64,000 nucleotides of DNA from Devosia oryzisoli. GTDB taxonomy: Bacteria; Pseudomonadota; Alphaproteobacteria; Rhizobiales; Devosiaceae. The notes under the pieces were generated by a model that saw only the letters and a program-made list of their open reading frames with translations, searched no databases and was not told where the DNA came from. The stretch's first letter is position 1; each line of letters begins with the position of its first letter. Location of the stretch: positions 115,353 to 179,352 of the forward strand of contig NZ_JACYFU010000005.1 of the NCBI RefSeq assembly GCF_014837245.1, in the 5' to 3' direction. Made by a program: the position numbers and the translations under genes. Shown one piece after another: positions 26,248 through 34,799 of this stretch.

Positions 26248-26930
26248 CAGACGATGCTCGTGCGGACGCGACCAACGCCCTCGATGACGCCCTCCAGCAC
26301 ATCTCCACGCACCACGGCCCCGACCCCGGCCGGCGTGCCGGTCATGATGATGTCGCCGGCGCGCAGCGTCACGAAGCCGCTGAGGCAAGCGATGGTTTCG
26401 GCAACGCTCCAGATCTGGTCGGCAAGATCGCCGCGTTGCCGCTCGACGCCATTGACCGTGAGCGTGATCGCGCCGCGGTCGGGATGGCCGATGCTGCTGG
26501 CGGGTTCAATGGTGCCGATGGGGGCGGACTGATCGAAGCCCTTGGCCATCTCCCACGGCCGGCCCGCCTTCTTGGCCGCCGCCTGGAGGTCGCGCCGGGT
26601 CATGTCGAGCCCGGCGGCATAGCCATAGACGTGATCGAGCGCGTTTGCCTCTGCGATATCCGAGCCGTCCTTGCCGATGGCGACCACGAGCTCGATCTCG
26701 TGGTGCAGATCCGTCGTCTGCGGCGGATAGGGAATGGCGGCGCCACCCACCACGACCGCGTCCGCTGGCTTGCTGAAGAAGAAGGGCGGGTCGCGCGTGT
26801 CGTTGCCCATCTCGACGATGTGCTCCGCATAGTTGCGGCCCACGCAGTAGACGCGCCGCACGGCAAACAAGCCGCCGCGGGCGATGGGGATCGAGACCGG
26901 TGCATGCGGCTCGAACAGGAAATCAGCCAC
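26247..26930 (-). CDS. Fumarylacetoacetate hydrolase family protein
   Basis: 227 residues from GTG at 26930, chosen because GAGGAG lies seven bases upstream; the ATG at 26948 has no such site. FAH fold with VYCVGRNYAEHIVEMG, metal-binding acidic residues in the HHEIELVVAIG stretch, and the late FVTLRAGDIIMTGTPAGVG. Members of this size are acylpyruvases, fumarylpyruvate hydrolases or oxaloacetate decarboxylases. Start overlaps the aldo/keto reductase stop by eight bases. Confidence 0.85.
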   Translation of the reverse strand: MADFLFEPHAPVSIPIARGGLFAVRRVYCVGRNYAEHIVEMGNDTRDPPFFFSKPADAVVVGGAAIPYPPQTTDLHHEIELVVAIGKDGSDIAEANALDHVYGYAAGLDMTRRDLQAAAKKAGRPWEMAKGFDQSAPIGTIEPASSIGHPDRGAITLTVNGVERQRGDLADQIWSVAETIACLSGFVTLRAGDIIMTGTPAGVGAVVRGDVLEGVIEGVGRVRTSIV

Positions 26931-27984
26931 GCTTGAACTCCTCGGCATAGGGCGCGATCAGGCCCAAATCGATGGCGCCCAGCCGATCCTGCGCGGTGAA
27001 GGACTGGTGCCAATAGGGGTAGAGGAGCGGCGGCCGGCTGATGGCGTCGAGCCGCGCCCGCTCGTCTTCGGAAAGGGTGAGGCCAGCCGCCGCGATATTG
27101 TCCGCAAACTGCTTTTCGTTGCGGCCGCCGATGATGACGGAGGTGACACCAGGCCGGCCGAGCAACCAGCTTAGAGCCACCTGGGCCCCGGAGACGCCAC
27201 GCGCTTCGCCGATGGCCACGACTTCTTCGATGATGTCGTAAAGCTTTTCCTGATCGTAGACCGGTGGCTCGCGGAACCCGCCGACATGCCGCCCGCTTTC
27301 GGGGCCGCCATTGCGCCGGTACTTGCCCGAAAGCAGCCCGCCCGCCAGCGGCGACCAGATCAGCATGCCCAGTCCCTGGTCCTGCGAGATCGGCACCAGT
27401 TCGTATTCGGCGTCGCGCGATTGCAGCGAATAGTGGATCTGCTGGGACACGAACCGTTCGCCATTGCGCGCTCCGGCCGCCATCAGGGCCTTCATGATGT
27501 GCCAGCCTGAATAGTTCGAGCAGCCGATGTAGCGCACGTGGCCGTGGCGCACGAGCGTATCGAGGGCCTCCATGGTTTCCTCGATCGGCGTCTGCCCATC
27601 CCACTCATGCACCTGGTAGAGGTCGATGTGATCGGTCTTGAGCCGTTTCAGGCTCGCCTTGCACTGCTCGATGATATGGTGGCGCGACAGGCCGATCTCG
27701 TTGGGCCCCTCGCCCATCTTGAAGCGCACCTTGGTGGCCACCAGCGCGCGCTGCCGCCGTCCGTTGCGGCTGAGGACGTCGCCCAGGATTTCTTCCGAGA
27801 CGCCGGCATTGTAGACGTTCGCCGTGTCGTAGAGATTGATGCCGGCCGCAAGGCACATGTCCACCTGCCGCTCCGCCTTGGCGGGGCTGGTGTTGCCGAT
27901 CTTCTCGCTGCCGCCAAAGGTCATGGTGCCCATGGTCAGGACCGAGACTTTGAGGCCCGACCGGCCGAGCAGACGATACTCCAT
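26923..27984 (-). CDS. Aldo/keto reductase
   Basis: 353 residues from ATG at 27984, which has a near-perfect AAAGGAGGA site; the frame continues to 28074 without one. AKR TIM barrel with the catalytic tetrad visible: D and Y in LYDTANVYNAG, K in VATKVRF, H in LYQVHEWD. YajO/Tas-like NADPH-dependent reductase. First gene of an operon with the FAA hydrolase and helicase genes. Substrate unknown. Confidence 0.9.
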   Translation of the reverse strand: MEYRLLGRSGLKVSVLTMGTMTFGGSEKIGNTSPAKAERQVDMCLAAGINLYDTANVYNAGVSEEILGDVLSRNGRRQRALVATKVRFKMGEGPNEIGLSRHHIIEQCKASLKRLKTDHIDLYQVHEWDGQTPIEETMEALDTLVRHGHVRYIGCSNYSGWHIMKALMAAGARNGERFVSQQIHYSLQSRDAEYELVPISQDQGLGMLIWSPLAGGLLSGKYRRNGGPESGRHVGGFREPPVYDQEKLYDIIEEVVAIGEARGVSGAQVALSWLLGRPGVTSVIIGGRNEKQFADNIAAAGLTLSEDERARLDAISRPPLLYPYWHQSFTAQDRLGAIDLGLIAPYAEEFKRG

Positions 27985-28118
27985 GGCACATTCCTCCTTT
28001 GTTCCGCTGTCCAAAGCGCTAAAGGGTTCGCTTTGCCCGGTCAATGGCGCCACCAAAGCCCCTCGCAGAATCATACGCTCTGCGCCAGATTGCCGGTCCG
28101 GTTTGGGGGAGAGAATCG

Positions 28119-28805
28119 ATGCGCATGAGAGTTTTGCTGGCCGTCCTGGCTGTGTTGGCCACGCCCGCCCTGGCCCAGGACACCGGACGCTATGCCGGCG
28201 ACTGGCAGGTGACGACCGGGGACGGCGGCACGGGCATGTGCCGCATCAACCTCGCGACAAATAGCGGCACGTTTGGCCTCTGGGCCACGAGCCTTGGCTG
28301 CCTTGGCCCGATGGCCATGGTCAACGGCTGGCGCAGCGAAGCCGGCAACCTTCACCTGCTCGGGTTCGACGGCGGCACGGTGGCGACCTTCTCGCCCGAC
28401 GGACGGGTCCTCGATGGCCGCTTCGCCGATGGCGCACCTGCGGTCCTGGCGCCGCTGTCGGGCCAGAACGTTGCCTCGAATAATCCACCGGCAGCGCAGA
28501 ATTGCATCCGTCACCCGGCCAGCGGCTACTGCGCCGATGCGGCTGACATTGCCGTCCCCACCGCGTTTCCGCTCTGGGTCCGCGGGGCCCATGCCCTCAC
28601 CATCCGTGCGCAGCCGCGCATGGACAGCCAGAAGCTGGGCGAAACATCGGCGGGGCAGTGCTTCATGATCGATGCCTGCCAGGCGACGCCGGAGGGCATT
28701 CGCTGCCACATCGCGCCGGGCCAAAATGACCTGCCGTCGGGCTACGTGCTCAAGCACTTCAACCAGGACGGCACGACCTTCATCGGCTTCCAGAACTTCT
28801 GCTGA
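28119..28805 (+). CDS. Exported AprI/Inh-type protease inhibitor domain protein with SH3-like C-terminus
   Basis: 228 residues from ATG 28119 with GGGGGAGAG before it. Signal peptide ends ATPALA-QDT. Residues about 20-115 match the Inh pattern: GDWQVTT, a first cysteine in MCRINL, a second in SLGCLGPMAMVNGWR, then LHLLGFDGG and RVLDGRF. The C-terminal part (about 155-228) has RAQPRMDSQKLGE and GYVLKHF, like bacterial SH3b domains, with further cysteines. Inh proteins block secreted serralysin-type metalloproteases in the periplasm. No protease gene is near. Confidence 0.65.
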   Translation: MRMRVLLAVLAVLATPALAQDTGRYAGDWQVTTGDGGTGMCRINLATNSGTFGLWATSLGCLGPMAMVNGWRSEAGNLHLLGFDGGTVATFSPDGRVLDGRFADGAPAVLAPLSGQNVASNNPPAAQNCIRHPASGYCADAADIAVPTAFPLWVRGAHALTIRAQPRMDSQKLGETSAGQCFMIDACQATPEGIRCHIAPGQNDLPSGYVLKHFNQDGTTFIGFQNFC

Positions 28806-28867
28806 GCCGCTTGGCTTGCATGGCCCGAGGGGGCATAGTCCGCCTTCGGGACTGCGGGGAGACAACC

Positions 28868-29263
28868 ATGCTCTATGCGATATTGTGCTATAATGATGAA
28901 CAGGCCGTCGCCAATTGGACGCGTGAGGAAGACGACGCGTGCATGATGCGGCTGGCCACGGTGCAGGCCGGCATGGACCAGAAGGGCAAGCTCGGCCCTG
29001 TCGTCCGGCTCTGGAACACCGACGAGGCCAAGACGCTGCGCAAGACATCGGGTGATCCCGTTATCCTTGATGGTCCGTTCGCCGAAACCAAGGAACAGTT
29101 CCTCGGCTTTTACGTCGCCGATTGCGCGACGATGGACGAGGCGCTCGATTTCGCCAAGGAACTCGCCATCGCCAATCCCGGCCAGGGCTCCTACGAAATC
29201 CGACCGCTGCGCTACTTCGGGAACAACACGCTCAAAGGCAAAGCCGAGGTCGCCGTTCGCTGA
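28868..29263 (+). CDS. YCII/DGPF-domain protein
   Basis: 131 residues from ATG at 28868 (GGGGAGA upstream). Ferredoxin-like YCII fold with YAILCYNDEQAV, ILDGPFAETKEQFLGFYV and YEIRPLRYF, the DGPF motif being the family's mark. Function of this family is largely unknown; some members sit beside ECF sigma factors, but none is near here. Confidence 0.85.
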   Translation: MLYAILCYNDEQAVANWTREEDDACMMRLATVQAGMDQKGKLGPVVRLWNTDEAKTLRKTSGDPVILDGPFAETKEQFLGFYVADCATMDEALDFAKELAIANPGQGSYEIRPLRYFGNNTLKGKAEVAVR

Positions 29264-29296
29264 CCCCGGCTCCGATCCTGTCCAGAACGTAGGCGC

Positions 29297-30211
29297 TCAG
29301 CGGGTGCTAGGCACGCCGTAGATCTTCTCGATGTCGTCCAGCATCAGATTGGCCGCGATCACGCCACCGGCCGTGTTCCAGATCGCGTCGGAAACCGGAT
29401 AGACCTTGCCCGCCTTGACCACGTCGAGGTTCTGCCACAGCGGGTCTCCCGTCCAGTCCCTGGCCTGCGTGTCGCCGGCGCCATCGCCGGTCTCATAGGT
29501 GAAGTAGACAAGGCGATCCCCCTCGAACTCGGGGATGCGCTCCTTGGTGATTTCCTCGGCGAAATCCGCCTTGTCCTGGCTTGCCGGCCGCGCAAAGCCG
29601 ATTTCATCGAGGATCAGGCCCGAAAAGCTGTCCTTGAAGTAGATGCGGGTCTGCGCCGCCATGAAGCGCGCCACGGAAATCTTTTCGTTGACCGCATCGC
29701 CCAGTTCATCGCGCAGCTTGGCGACGCGGGCATCGAACCTGGCCAGTTCCGCCTTGCCTTCCTCGCCCTTGCCGACGGCGTCGGTATAGAGCGCCATGTT
29801 GACTTTCCAGTCGCCGCGCAGGCGCTCGGAGAGCACGGTCGGCGCAATGGCCGAGAGCTGCTCGTAGATCTTTTCGTGCCGCATCTTGTTGCCCAGGATC
29901 AGGTCGGGTTGCAGCGACACCAGCACTTCCAGATTGACGGCCGATTCCTCGCCCACCACCGTCACGTCGCTCATCTGGTCGGCGATATGATCGTACCAAG
30001 GGTCACCCAGCCAGGATTTCACGGCACCGACCGGCGTGACGTCGACGGCGAGCAGGGCCTCGGTGCCCTCATTGGTCAGCACCACGACACGCTGCGGATT
30101 GTCCGGGACCTCGAGCGTGCCCATGGCATCGGTGATCTCCCGCGCGACGCCGGGCGTCGCCATCGCGGTGAGGAGGGCAAGGGGGGCGAGAAGGGTGCGC
30201 AGCCTGGTCAT
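29297..30211 (-). CDS. Iron/siderophore ABC transporter substrate-binding protein
   Basis: 304 residues from ATG at 30211, giving a signal peptide that ends TPGVA-RE. The frame extends to 30295 but that part precedes the signal. FecB/FhuD-like class III binding fold: RVVVLTNEGTEALLAVDVTPVG and LEVLVSLQPDLILGNKMRHEKIYEQL. Divergent from the two permeases and ATPase, which with it make a complete importer. No lipobox, so a soluble periplasmic protein. Confidence 0.88.
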   Translation of the reverse strand: MTRLRTLLAPLALLTAMATPGVAREITDAMGTLEVPDNPQRVVVLTNEGTEALLAVDVTPVGAVKSWLGDPWYDHIADQMSDVTVVGEESAVNLEVLVSLQPDLILGNKMRHEKIYEQLSAIAPTVLSERLRGDWKVNMALYTDAVGKGEEGKAELARFDARVAKLRDELGDAVNEKISVARFMAAQTRIYFKDSFSGLILDEIGFARPASQDKADFAEEITKERIPEFEGDRLVYFTYETGDGAGDTQARDWTGDPLWQNLDVVKAGKVYPVSDAIWNTAGGVIAANLMLDDIEKIYGVPSTR

Positions 30212-30279
30212 TGTCCGTCCATTCAATCTTGACAAGCAGTGTCCGAAATTGGATGGCTGCAAAAAGTCATCATTTAACC

Positions 30280-30294
30280 TGACTGTCAATATCA
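30280..30294. promoter_or_regulatory. Iron-responsive (IRO-type) box in divergent promoter
   Basis: TGACTGTCAATATCA fits TGA-N9-TCA, the RirA-associated IRO motif of rhizobia. It lies between the divergent binding-protein gene (start 30211) and permease gene (start 30310) and overlaps a TTGACA -35-like hexamer read on the minus strand. Motif is direct; RirA binding is inferred. Confidence 0.55.
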
Positions 30295-30309
30295 ACTTCA
30301 GGCCCTTCT

Positions 30310-31329
30310 GTGTCCCTCGCTGCCACCTTCGATGTCCCGCAACTCACCCGGCCCGCGCCGGGGCGGGTCCTGGCGTGGCTGGTGGCGGGCGTGTTGCTGG
30401 CCATGCTGGGCAGCCTCAGCCTCGGCTACCGCATCTATGGGCTCGGCCAGGTGTGGACGGCCTTTTTTGCGCCAGACGGCAGCGAGGCCGCTACGGTGAT
30501 CGCCGGGCTCCGCCTGCCCCGCGCGCTGATCGCGCCGCTGACCGGTGCAGCCCTGGGGGTGGCGGGTACGGTGGTGCAGACGCTCTCGCGCAACCGCATT
30601 GCCTCCCCCGACACGCTGGGCCTCAATGGCGGCGCTGCCCTGGCCGTTGTCCTCGCCAGCACCGTCTTCGGGGTGCAGTCGCTGACGGGCCTGTCGCTCG
30701 CGGCTGCGCTGGGGGCCCTGATCACGAGCCTTGTGGTCTTCGGCGTCGCCGCCAGCGCCGGGGGGCTCTCGCCGCTCAAGATCGTCCTCGTCGGCGTGAC
30801 CTTCGCCAGTCTTTCCCATGCGGTCGTTGAAGTCGTTCTCACCAGCAATGAAGCCCAGTTGCAGCAATTGCTGTTCTGGCTGAGCGGCGCCTTCGTGGAC
30901 CGGCCCATGAGCCACGTGACCACCGGCTTTCCCGTCATCGCCCTGGGCGCCATGGTGGCATTTGCCTTGTCCCGGCCGCTCGATGCGCTGCAGGCCGACG
31001 ACGCGACGGCCCAAAGCCTCGGGGTACCGCTGCCGCTGGTGCGGGGCCTCGCCTTTCTCGCCGTAGCCCTGCTGACCGGTGCAGCCGTCTCCATGGCCGG
31101 ACCCGTTGCCTTTGTCGGTCTCGTCGTGCCGCACGCCGCCCGCCACCTCGTTGGCCTGCGGCACGTCTGGCAACTGCCGGCCAGCGCCCTCGTCGGGGCG
31201 CTCTATGCCCTGCTCGCCGACATCGTTGCACGTTTCGTCATCTTTCCGGTGGAGGCACCCGTGGGCGCCGTCACCGCTGTCGTGGGTGCCTTCGTCCTCC
31301 TCGTCCTGCTCCGGAGGCGCGCCGCATGA
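30310..31329 (+). CDS. FecCD-family iron ABC transporter permease
   Basis: 339 residues from GTG at 30310; the ribosome-binding site is weak. About nine to ten membrane helices with the FecCD marks GLRLPRALIAPLTGAALGVAG, LSRNRIASPDTLGLNGGAAL and GPVAFVGLVVPHAARHLVG, the last being the ATPase-contact loop. ATGA overlap with the second permease. Confidence 0.9.
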   Translation: MSLAATFDVPQLTRPAPGRVLAWLVAGVLLAMLGSLSLGYRIYGLGQVWTAFFAPDGSEAATVIAGLRLPRALIAPLTGAALGVAGTVVQTLSRNRIASPDTLGLNGGAALAVVLASTVFGVQSLTGLSLAAALGALITSLVVFGVAASAGGLSPLKIVLVGVTFASLSHAVVEVVLTSNEAQLQQLLFWLSGAFVDRPMSHVTTGFPVIALGAMVAFALSRPLDALQADDATAQSLGVPLPLVRGLAFLAVALLTGAAVSMAGPVAFVGLVVPHAARHLVGLRHVWQLPASALVGALYALLADIVARFVIFPVEAPVGAVTAVVGAFVLLVLLRRRAA

Positions 31330-32369
31330 GTGCCCCCGCCCTTGCCCTGGACGTGCCGGCTAACCGCGGCCGCTGGGCGGTGGTGGCGATCATTGCGGCG
31401 CTGTTCGTCTTGCTGCTGCTGTCTGGCGTCGGGTTTGGCTCGACCTGGATCGGGCTCGATCACGTCGCCGGGGTGCTCCTCGGGGGCGGCGAGAAGATGG
31501 ACCGGCTCGTGGTGCTGACCCTGCGCCTTCCGCGCGTGGTGGCTGCGGCACTGGCCGGCGGCGCCATAGCGCTCGCCGGATACCTCCTCCAGCGCATCAC
31601 TCGCAACGAACTGGCCTCGCCCGGTGTCCTCGGCGTCGTCGACGGGGCCGCGCTTGGTGTCGTCCTGTTCCTCGCCATCTTTTCCAACGAGAGCAATGCC
31701 CTCGTCATTCCGGTCACCTGGCAACCGCTGGCTGCCGGGCTCGGGGCGCTCCTTGCCATTACGCTGGTCCTGACCCTGGCGGGCCGGCAGGCGACCTCGG
31801 CCGTCCGCCTGCTGCTGTTCGGAATCGCGGTGGCGGCTGTTGCAAAGGCGCTCACCACCATTTTCATGCTGATCGGCCCCATCTACCAGGCCTCCCAGGC
31901 CACACGCTGGCTGGCGGGCGCCGTCGACACCATCAACTGGGGCGAAATCCAGATCATGGCCACGGTGCTCGGCCCGCTGGTCCTCCTGACGGGTCTGCTG
32001 GCCAGGCACCTGCCGCCGGCCGATCTCGACGATGTTTCTGCGCGGGGCATCGGGCTCAACGTGCCGCTCTATCGCGTGCTGGTTTTCGTGGCGGCCGCGG
32101 CATTGACGGCGATCGCCGTCAGCTTCGTGGGCGGCGTGGGTTTTATCGGGCTGATCGCTCCGCACCTGGCGCGACTGCTCGTCGGCCGTGCCCGGCTGGC
32201 CGGCATGCTGGCCGCCGCGCTTCTGGGCGGCATGATGCTGATGGGCGCCGATCTTCTGGTGCGCGTCGCCTTCGCACCCATCGAGGTGCCCGCCGGGACG
32301 GTGACCGCCATCGTCGGCGCGCCCTATTTCCTGTTTCTCCTGATGCGAAAGGATCAGGCCAATGGATGA
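31326..32369 (+). CDS. FecCD-family iron ABC transporter permease
   Basis: 347 residues, same family as its upstream neighbour: LRLPRVVAAALAGGAIALAGYL, ITRNELASPGVLGVVDGAAL, GGVGFIGLIAPHLARLLVG. The pair forms a heterodimeric channel. Overlaps the ATPase gene by eight bases. Confidence 0.9.
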   Translation: MSAPALALDVPANRGRWAVVAIIAALFVLLLLSGVGFGSTWIGLDHVAGVLLGGGEKMDRLVVLTLRLPRVVAAALAGGAIALAGYLLQRITRNELASPGVLGVVDGAALGVVLFLAIFSNESNALVIPVTWQPLAAGLGALLAITLVLTLAGRQATSAVRLLLFGIAVAAVAKALTTIFMLIGPIYQASQATRWLAGAVDTINWGEIQIMATVLGPLVLLTGLLARHLPPADLDDVSARGIGLNVPLYRVLVFVAAAALTAIAVSFVGGVGFIGLIAPHLARLLVGRARLAGMLAAALLGGMMLMGADLLVRVAFAPIEVPAGTVTAIVGAPYFLFLLMRKDQANG

Positions 32370-33195
32370 ACCGAGCCGCATCGACATCGCCGACCTGACC
32401 CTGGCCTATGGCAGCGACATCGTGCTTGATGCGCTGAACCTGAGCATCCCGCGCGGCCGCATCACCGTGCTGGCCGGGCCCAATGGTTGTGGCAAGTCCA
32501 CCCTGCTGCGCGCCATCCGGCGGCTCCATGCGCCCAAATCGGGCTACATCATGCTCGACGGCAAGGACATTGCCAGGCTGGGTAGCAAGGACCTGGCGCG
32601 CCAGATCGGGCTGCTGGCACAAAGCCCCAGCGCCCCCGCCGACATGACCGTCGAGGAACTGGTGCGGCTCGGTCGCTATCCGCACCAATCCATGCTGCAG
32701 CCCTGGAGCGCCCGCGACACCGCCGCCCTCGAACGCGCCATGGACGGCACCGGCGTCACGCATCTGCGAGGCCGCCGCATCGGCTCGCTCTCGGGCGGCC
32801 AGTTGCAGCGCGCCTGGATTGCCATGGTGCTGGCCCAGGAAACCGAGGTCATCTGCCTCGACGAGCCGGTCAACCACCTCGACATGGCGCACCAGCTCGA
32901 TTGCCTCGACCTCGTCACCCGCCTCAACCGCGAGGAGGGCCGCACCATTGTCCTCGTGCTGCACGATCTCAACCTCGCGGCCCGCTATGCCGACAAGCTG
33001 GTGTTCGTCCACCACGGCCGGGTGGTCGCCTCCGGCGGGCCGGACAAGATGATGCGTCCCGACCTCATCGCCCAGGTGTTCGACGTGCGCGCCGAAGTCA
33101 TCACCGACCCGGTGCACGGGCGCCCATTGTGCATCCCGCTCGGCCGCGCCACCGGCCAGGCCAGCAACACCGCGCCGACAAAGCTGGGCGTTTGA
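32362..33195 (+). CDS. Iron/siderophore ABC transporter ATP-binding protein
   Basis: 277 residues. Walker A GPNGCGKSTLL, signature LSGGQLQRAWIAMVLAQ, Walker B CLDEPVNHLD, switch His in LVLHDLNLAARYADK: FecE/FepC family. Its stop codon lies inside the FNR box that precedes hemN, so readthrough into hemN is possible. Confidence 0.92.
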   Translation: MDEPSRIDIADLTLAYGSDIVLDALNLSIPRGRITVLAGPNGCGKSTLLRAIRRLHAPKSGYIMLDGKDIARLGSKDLARQIGLLAQSPSAPADMTVEELVRLGRYPHQSMLQPWSARDTAALERAMDGTGVTHLRGRRIGSLSGGQLQRAWIAMVLAQETEVICLDEPVNHLDMAHQLDCLDLVTRLNREEGRTIVLVLHDLNLAARYADKLVFVHHGRVVASGGPDKMMRPDLIAQVFDVRAEVITDPVHGRPLCIPLGRATGQASNTAPTKLGV

Positions 33196-33205
33196 TCCCG
33201 ATCAA
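33192..33205. promoter_or_regulatory. FNR/FixK-type box ahead of hemN
   Basis: TTGATCCCGATCAA is a perfect TTGAT-N4-ATCAA palindrome. Its centre is 65 bases before the hemN ATG. An activator at -41.5 would put the start of transcription near 33240, with a CTAAAG -10-like stretch at the right place. Overlaps the stop codon of the ATPase gene. Confidence 0.8.
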
Positions 33206-33263
33206 GGAGCCCGCGTCCGCGGATCGCTAAAGGGGAGCCCGTCACGCTTCGAGGGACCCCGCA

Positions 33264-34619
33264 ATGCCCACCACGCCAGCCGAACTGGTCGACCGCTACG
33301 CCACGGCCGTTCCCCGCTACACCAGCTACCCCACCGCGCCGCACTTCCACACGGGCATCACACCCGAGACCTATGCGCGCTGGCTGAAAACGCTGGGGCA
33401 GGACGCAACGCTCTCGCTCTATCTCCATATCCCGTTTTGCGACCGGCTGTGCTGGTTCTGCGGTTGCCATACCAAGCACACGCTGCGCTATGAGCCGGTC
33501 GCGCGCTATCTCGATGCGCTCTTTGCCGAGATCGATTGGGTCGGCCAGCAACTGGCCGGGCGGGGGCGGGTCATCGCCATCCACCTCGGTGGCGGCTCAC
33601 CAACCCTGCTGACGCCGGCCGACCTCCTGGCCCTCAGGGCGCACCTGGCCAAGACTTTCACGCTGGCGGCCGATGTCGAGATCAGCATCGAGATCGACCC
33701 CAACGACATCGACGACGGCCGTTACGACGCCATGGTTGCGTTCGGGCTCACGCGCGCCTCGCTCGGCGTGCAGGATTTTGATCCGGTGGTGCAGAAGGCG
33801 ATCAACCGGCTGCAGAGTTTCGAGCAGACCAAGGCCGTGGTCGACGCGATGCGCGCCCGCGGCGTGCGCTCGGTCAACCTCGATCTCCTCTATGGCCTGC
33901 CCTACCAGAGCGAGGCGACGCTGGCGCGGACCGTGGAGGCGGCCCTCTCGCTCGACCCGGACCGCATCGCGCTTTTCGGATACGCGCATGTGCCGTGGAT
34001 GAAGCCGCACCAGAAGATGATCCCGGACGCGGCATTGCCCGATGCCCATGCCCGCTTCGCGCAGGCCCAGATGGCCGCCCGCATGCTGACCAGCGCCGGC
34101 ATGACCGCCGTGGGCTTCGATCATTTCGCCAGGCCCGGCGACAGCCTCGCCATCGCCACCGGCAACGGCACGCTGCGCCGCAACTTCCAGGGCTATACCG
34201 ACGACGCGGCCGACGCCCTGATCGGTCTCGGCGCCTCTGCCATAGGCCAGCTGCCGCAGGGCTATGTGCAAAACCTCGTGCCCACCGCCCAGTACATGGA
34301 GTGCGTCAGCGGCGGCGCCGGGGCCACGGCGAAAGGCTTCGCGCTCACCCCCGAGGACCGGCTGCGGGCTCACGCCATAATGACCCTCCTTTGCCGCTTT
34401 GCGCTCACGCCCCGCGATGTGGGCGGCTTCGGCGCAGCCGGCCGGGCCCTCCTCGAGGAGGCGCGCACCATCGCCCTGCTCGACAAAGACGGGCTCGTGG
34501 AAATGGACGGCGAGACCTTCCGCGTCACCGAACGGGGCCGCCCTTTCGTGCGCACCATCGCCGCACGCTTTGACCGCTACCTCAACGCGGGCGCGGCACG
34601 GCATTCACTGGCCGTCTAG
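33264..34619 (+). CDS. hemN: Oxygen-independent coproporphyrinogen III oxidase HemN
   Basis: 451-residue radical SAM enzyme. Cluster cysteines C59, C63 and C66 plus C68 (CDRLCWFCGC), then GGGSPTLLTP and EIDPNDID. N-terminal PRYTSYPTAPHF is the HemN-specific start that distinguishes it from HemW. It makes protoporphyrinogen IX when oxygen is scarce, which agrees with the FNR box upstream. Confidence 0.95.
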   Translation: MPTTPAELVDRYATAVPRYTSYPTAPHFHTGITPETYARWLKTLGQDATLSLYLHIPFCDRLCWFCGCHTKHTLRYEPVARYLDALFAEIDWVGQQLAGRGRVIAIHLGGGSPTLLTPADLLALRAHLAKTFTLAADVEISIEIDPNDIDDGRYDAMVAFGLTRASLGVQDFDPVVQKAINRLQSFEQTKAVVDAMRARGVRSVNLDLLYGLPYQSEATLARTVEAALSLDPDRIALFGYAHVPWMKPHQKMIPDAALPDAHARFAQAQMAARMLTSAGMTAVGFDHFARPGDSLAIATGNGTLRRNFQGYTDDAADALIGLGASAIGQLPQGYVQNLVPTAQYMECVSGGAGATAKGFALTPEDRLRAHAIMTLLCRFALTPRDVGGFGAAGRALLEEARTIALLDKDGLVEMDGETFRVTERGRPFVRTIAARFDRYLNAGAARHSLAV

Positions 34620-34693
34620 CTTTGGGCGCCGGACTGGCAAGAAACGGCGCAGGCCGCCCGTTTTGCAGCATGCGGCAGTTGCGTCGGCCCGGC

Positions 34694-34710
34694 GGAGAAA
34701 AACATTCTCC
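34694..34710. promoter_or_regulatory. Inverted repeat upstream of cystine-type importer
   Basis: GGAGAA-AAACA-TTCTCC, perfect 6-bp arms, 90 bases before the binding-protein start. Placement suits an operator for the importer; the regulator is unknown. Confidence 0.3.
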
Positions 34711-34799
34711 CAAACCGTTGTATCCCTCCCCGGCCTTGTGCATTTTTGCTCGCAAAACCCGGCCCGGCCTTTCGGACCGGCGCACGAAGGAGATCAAGG

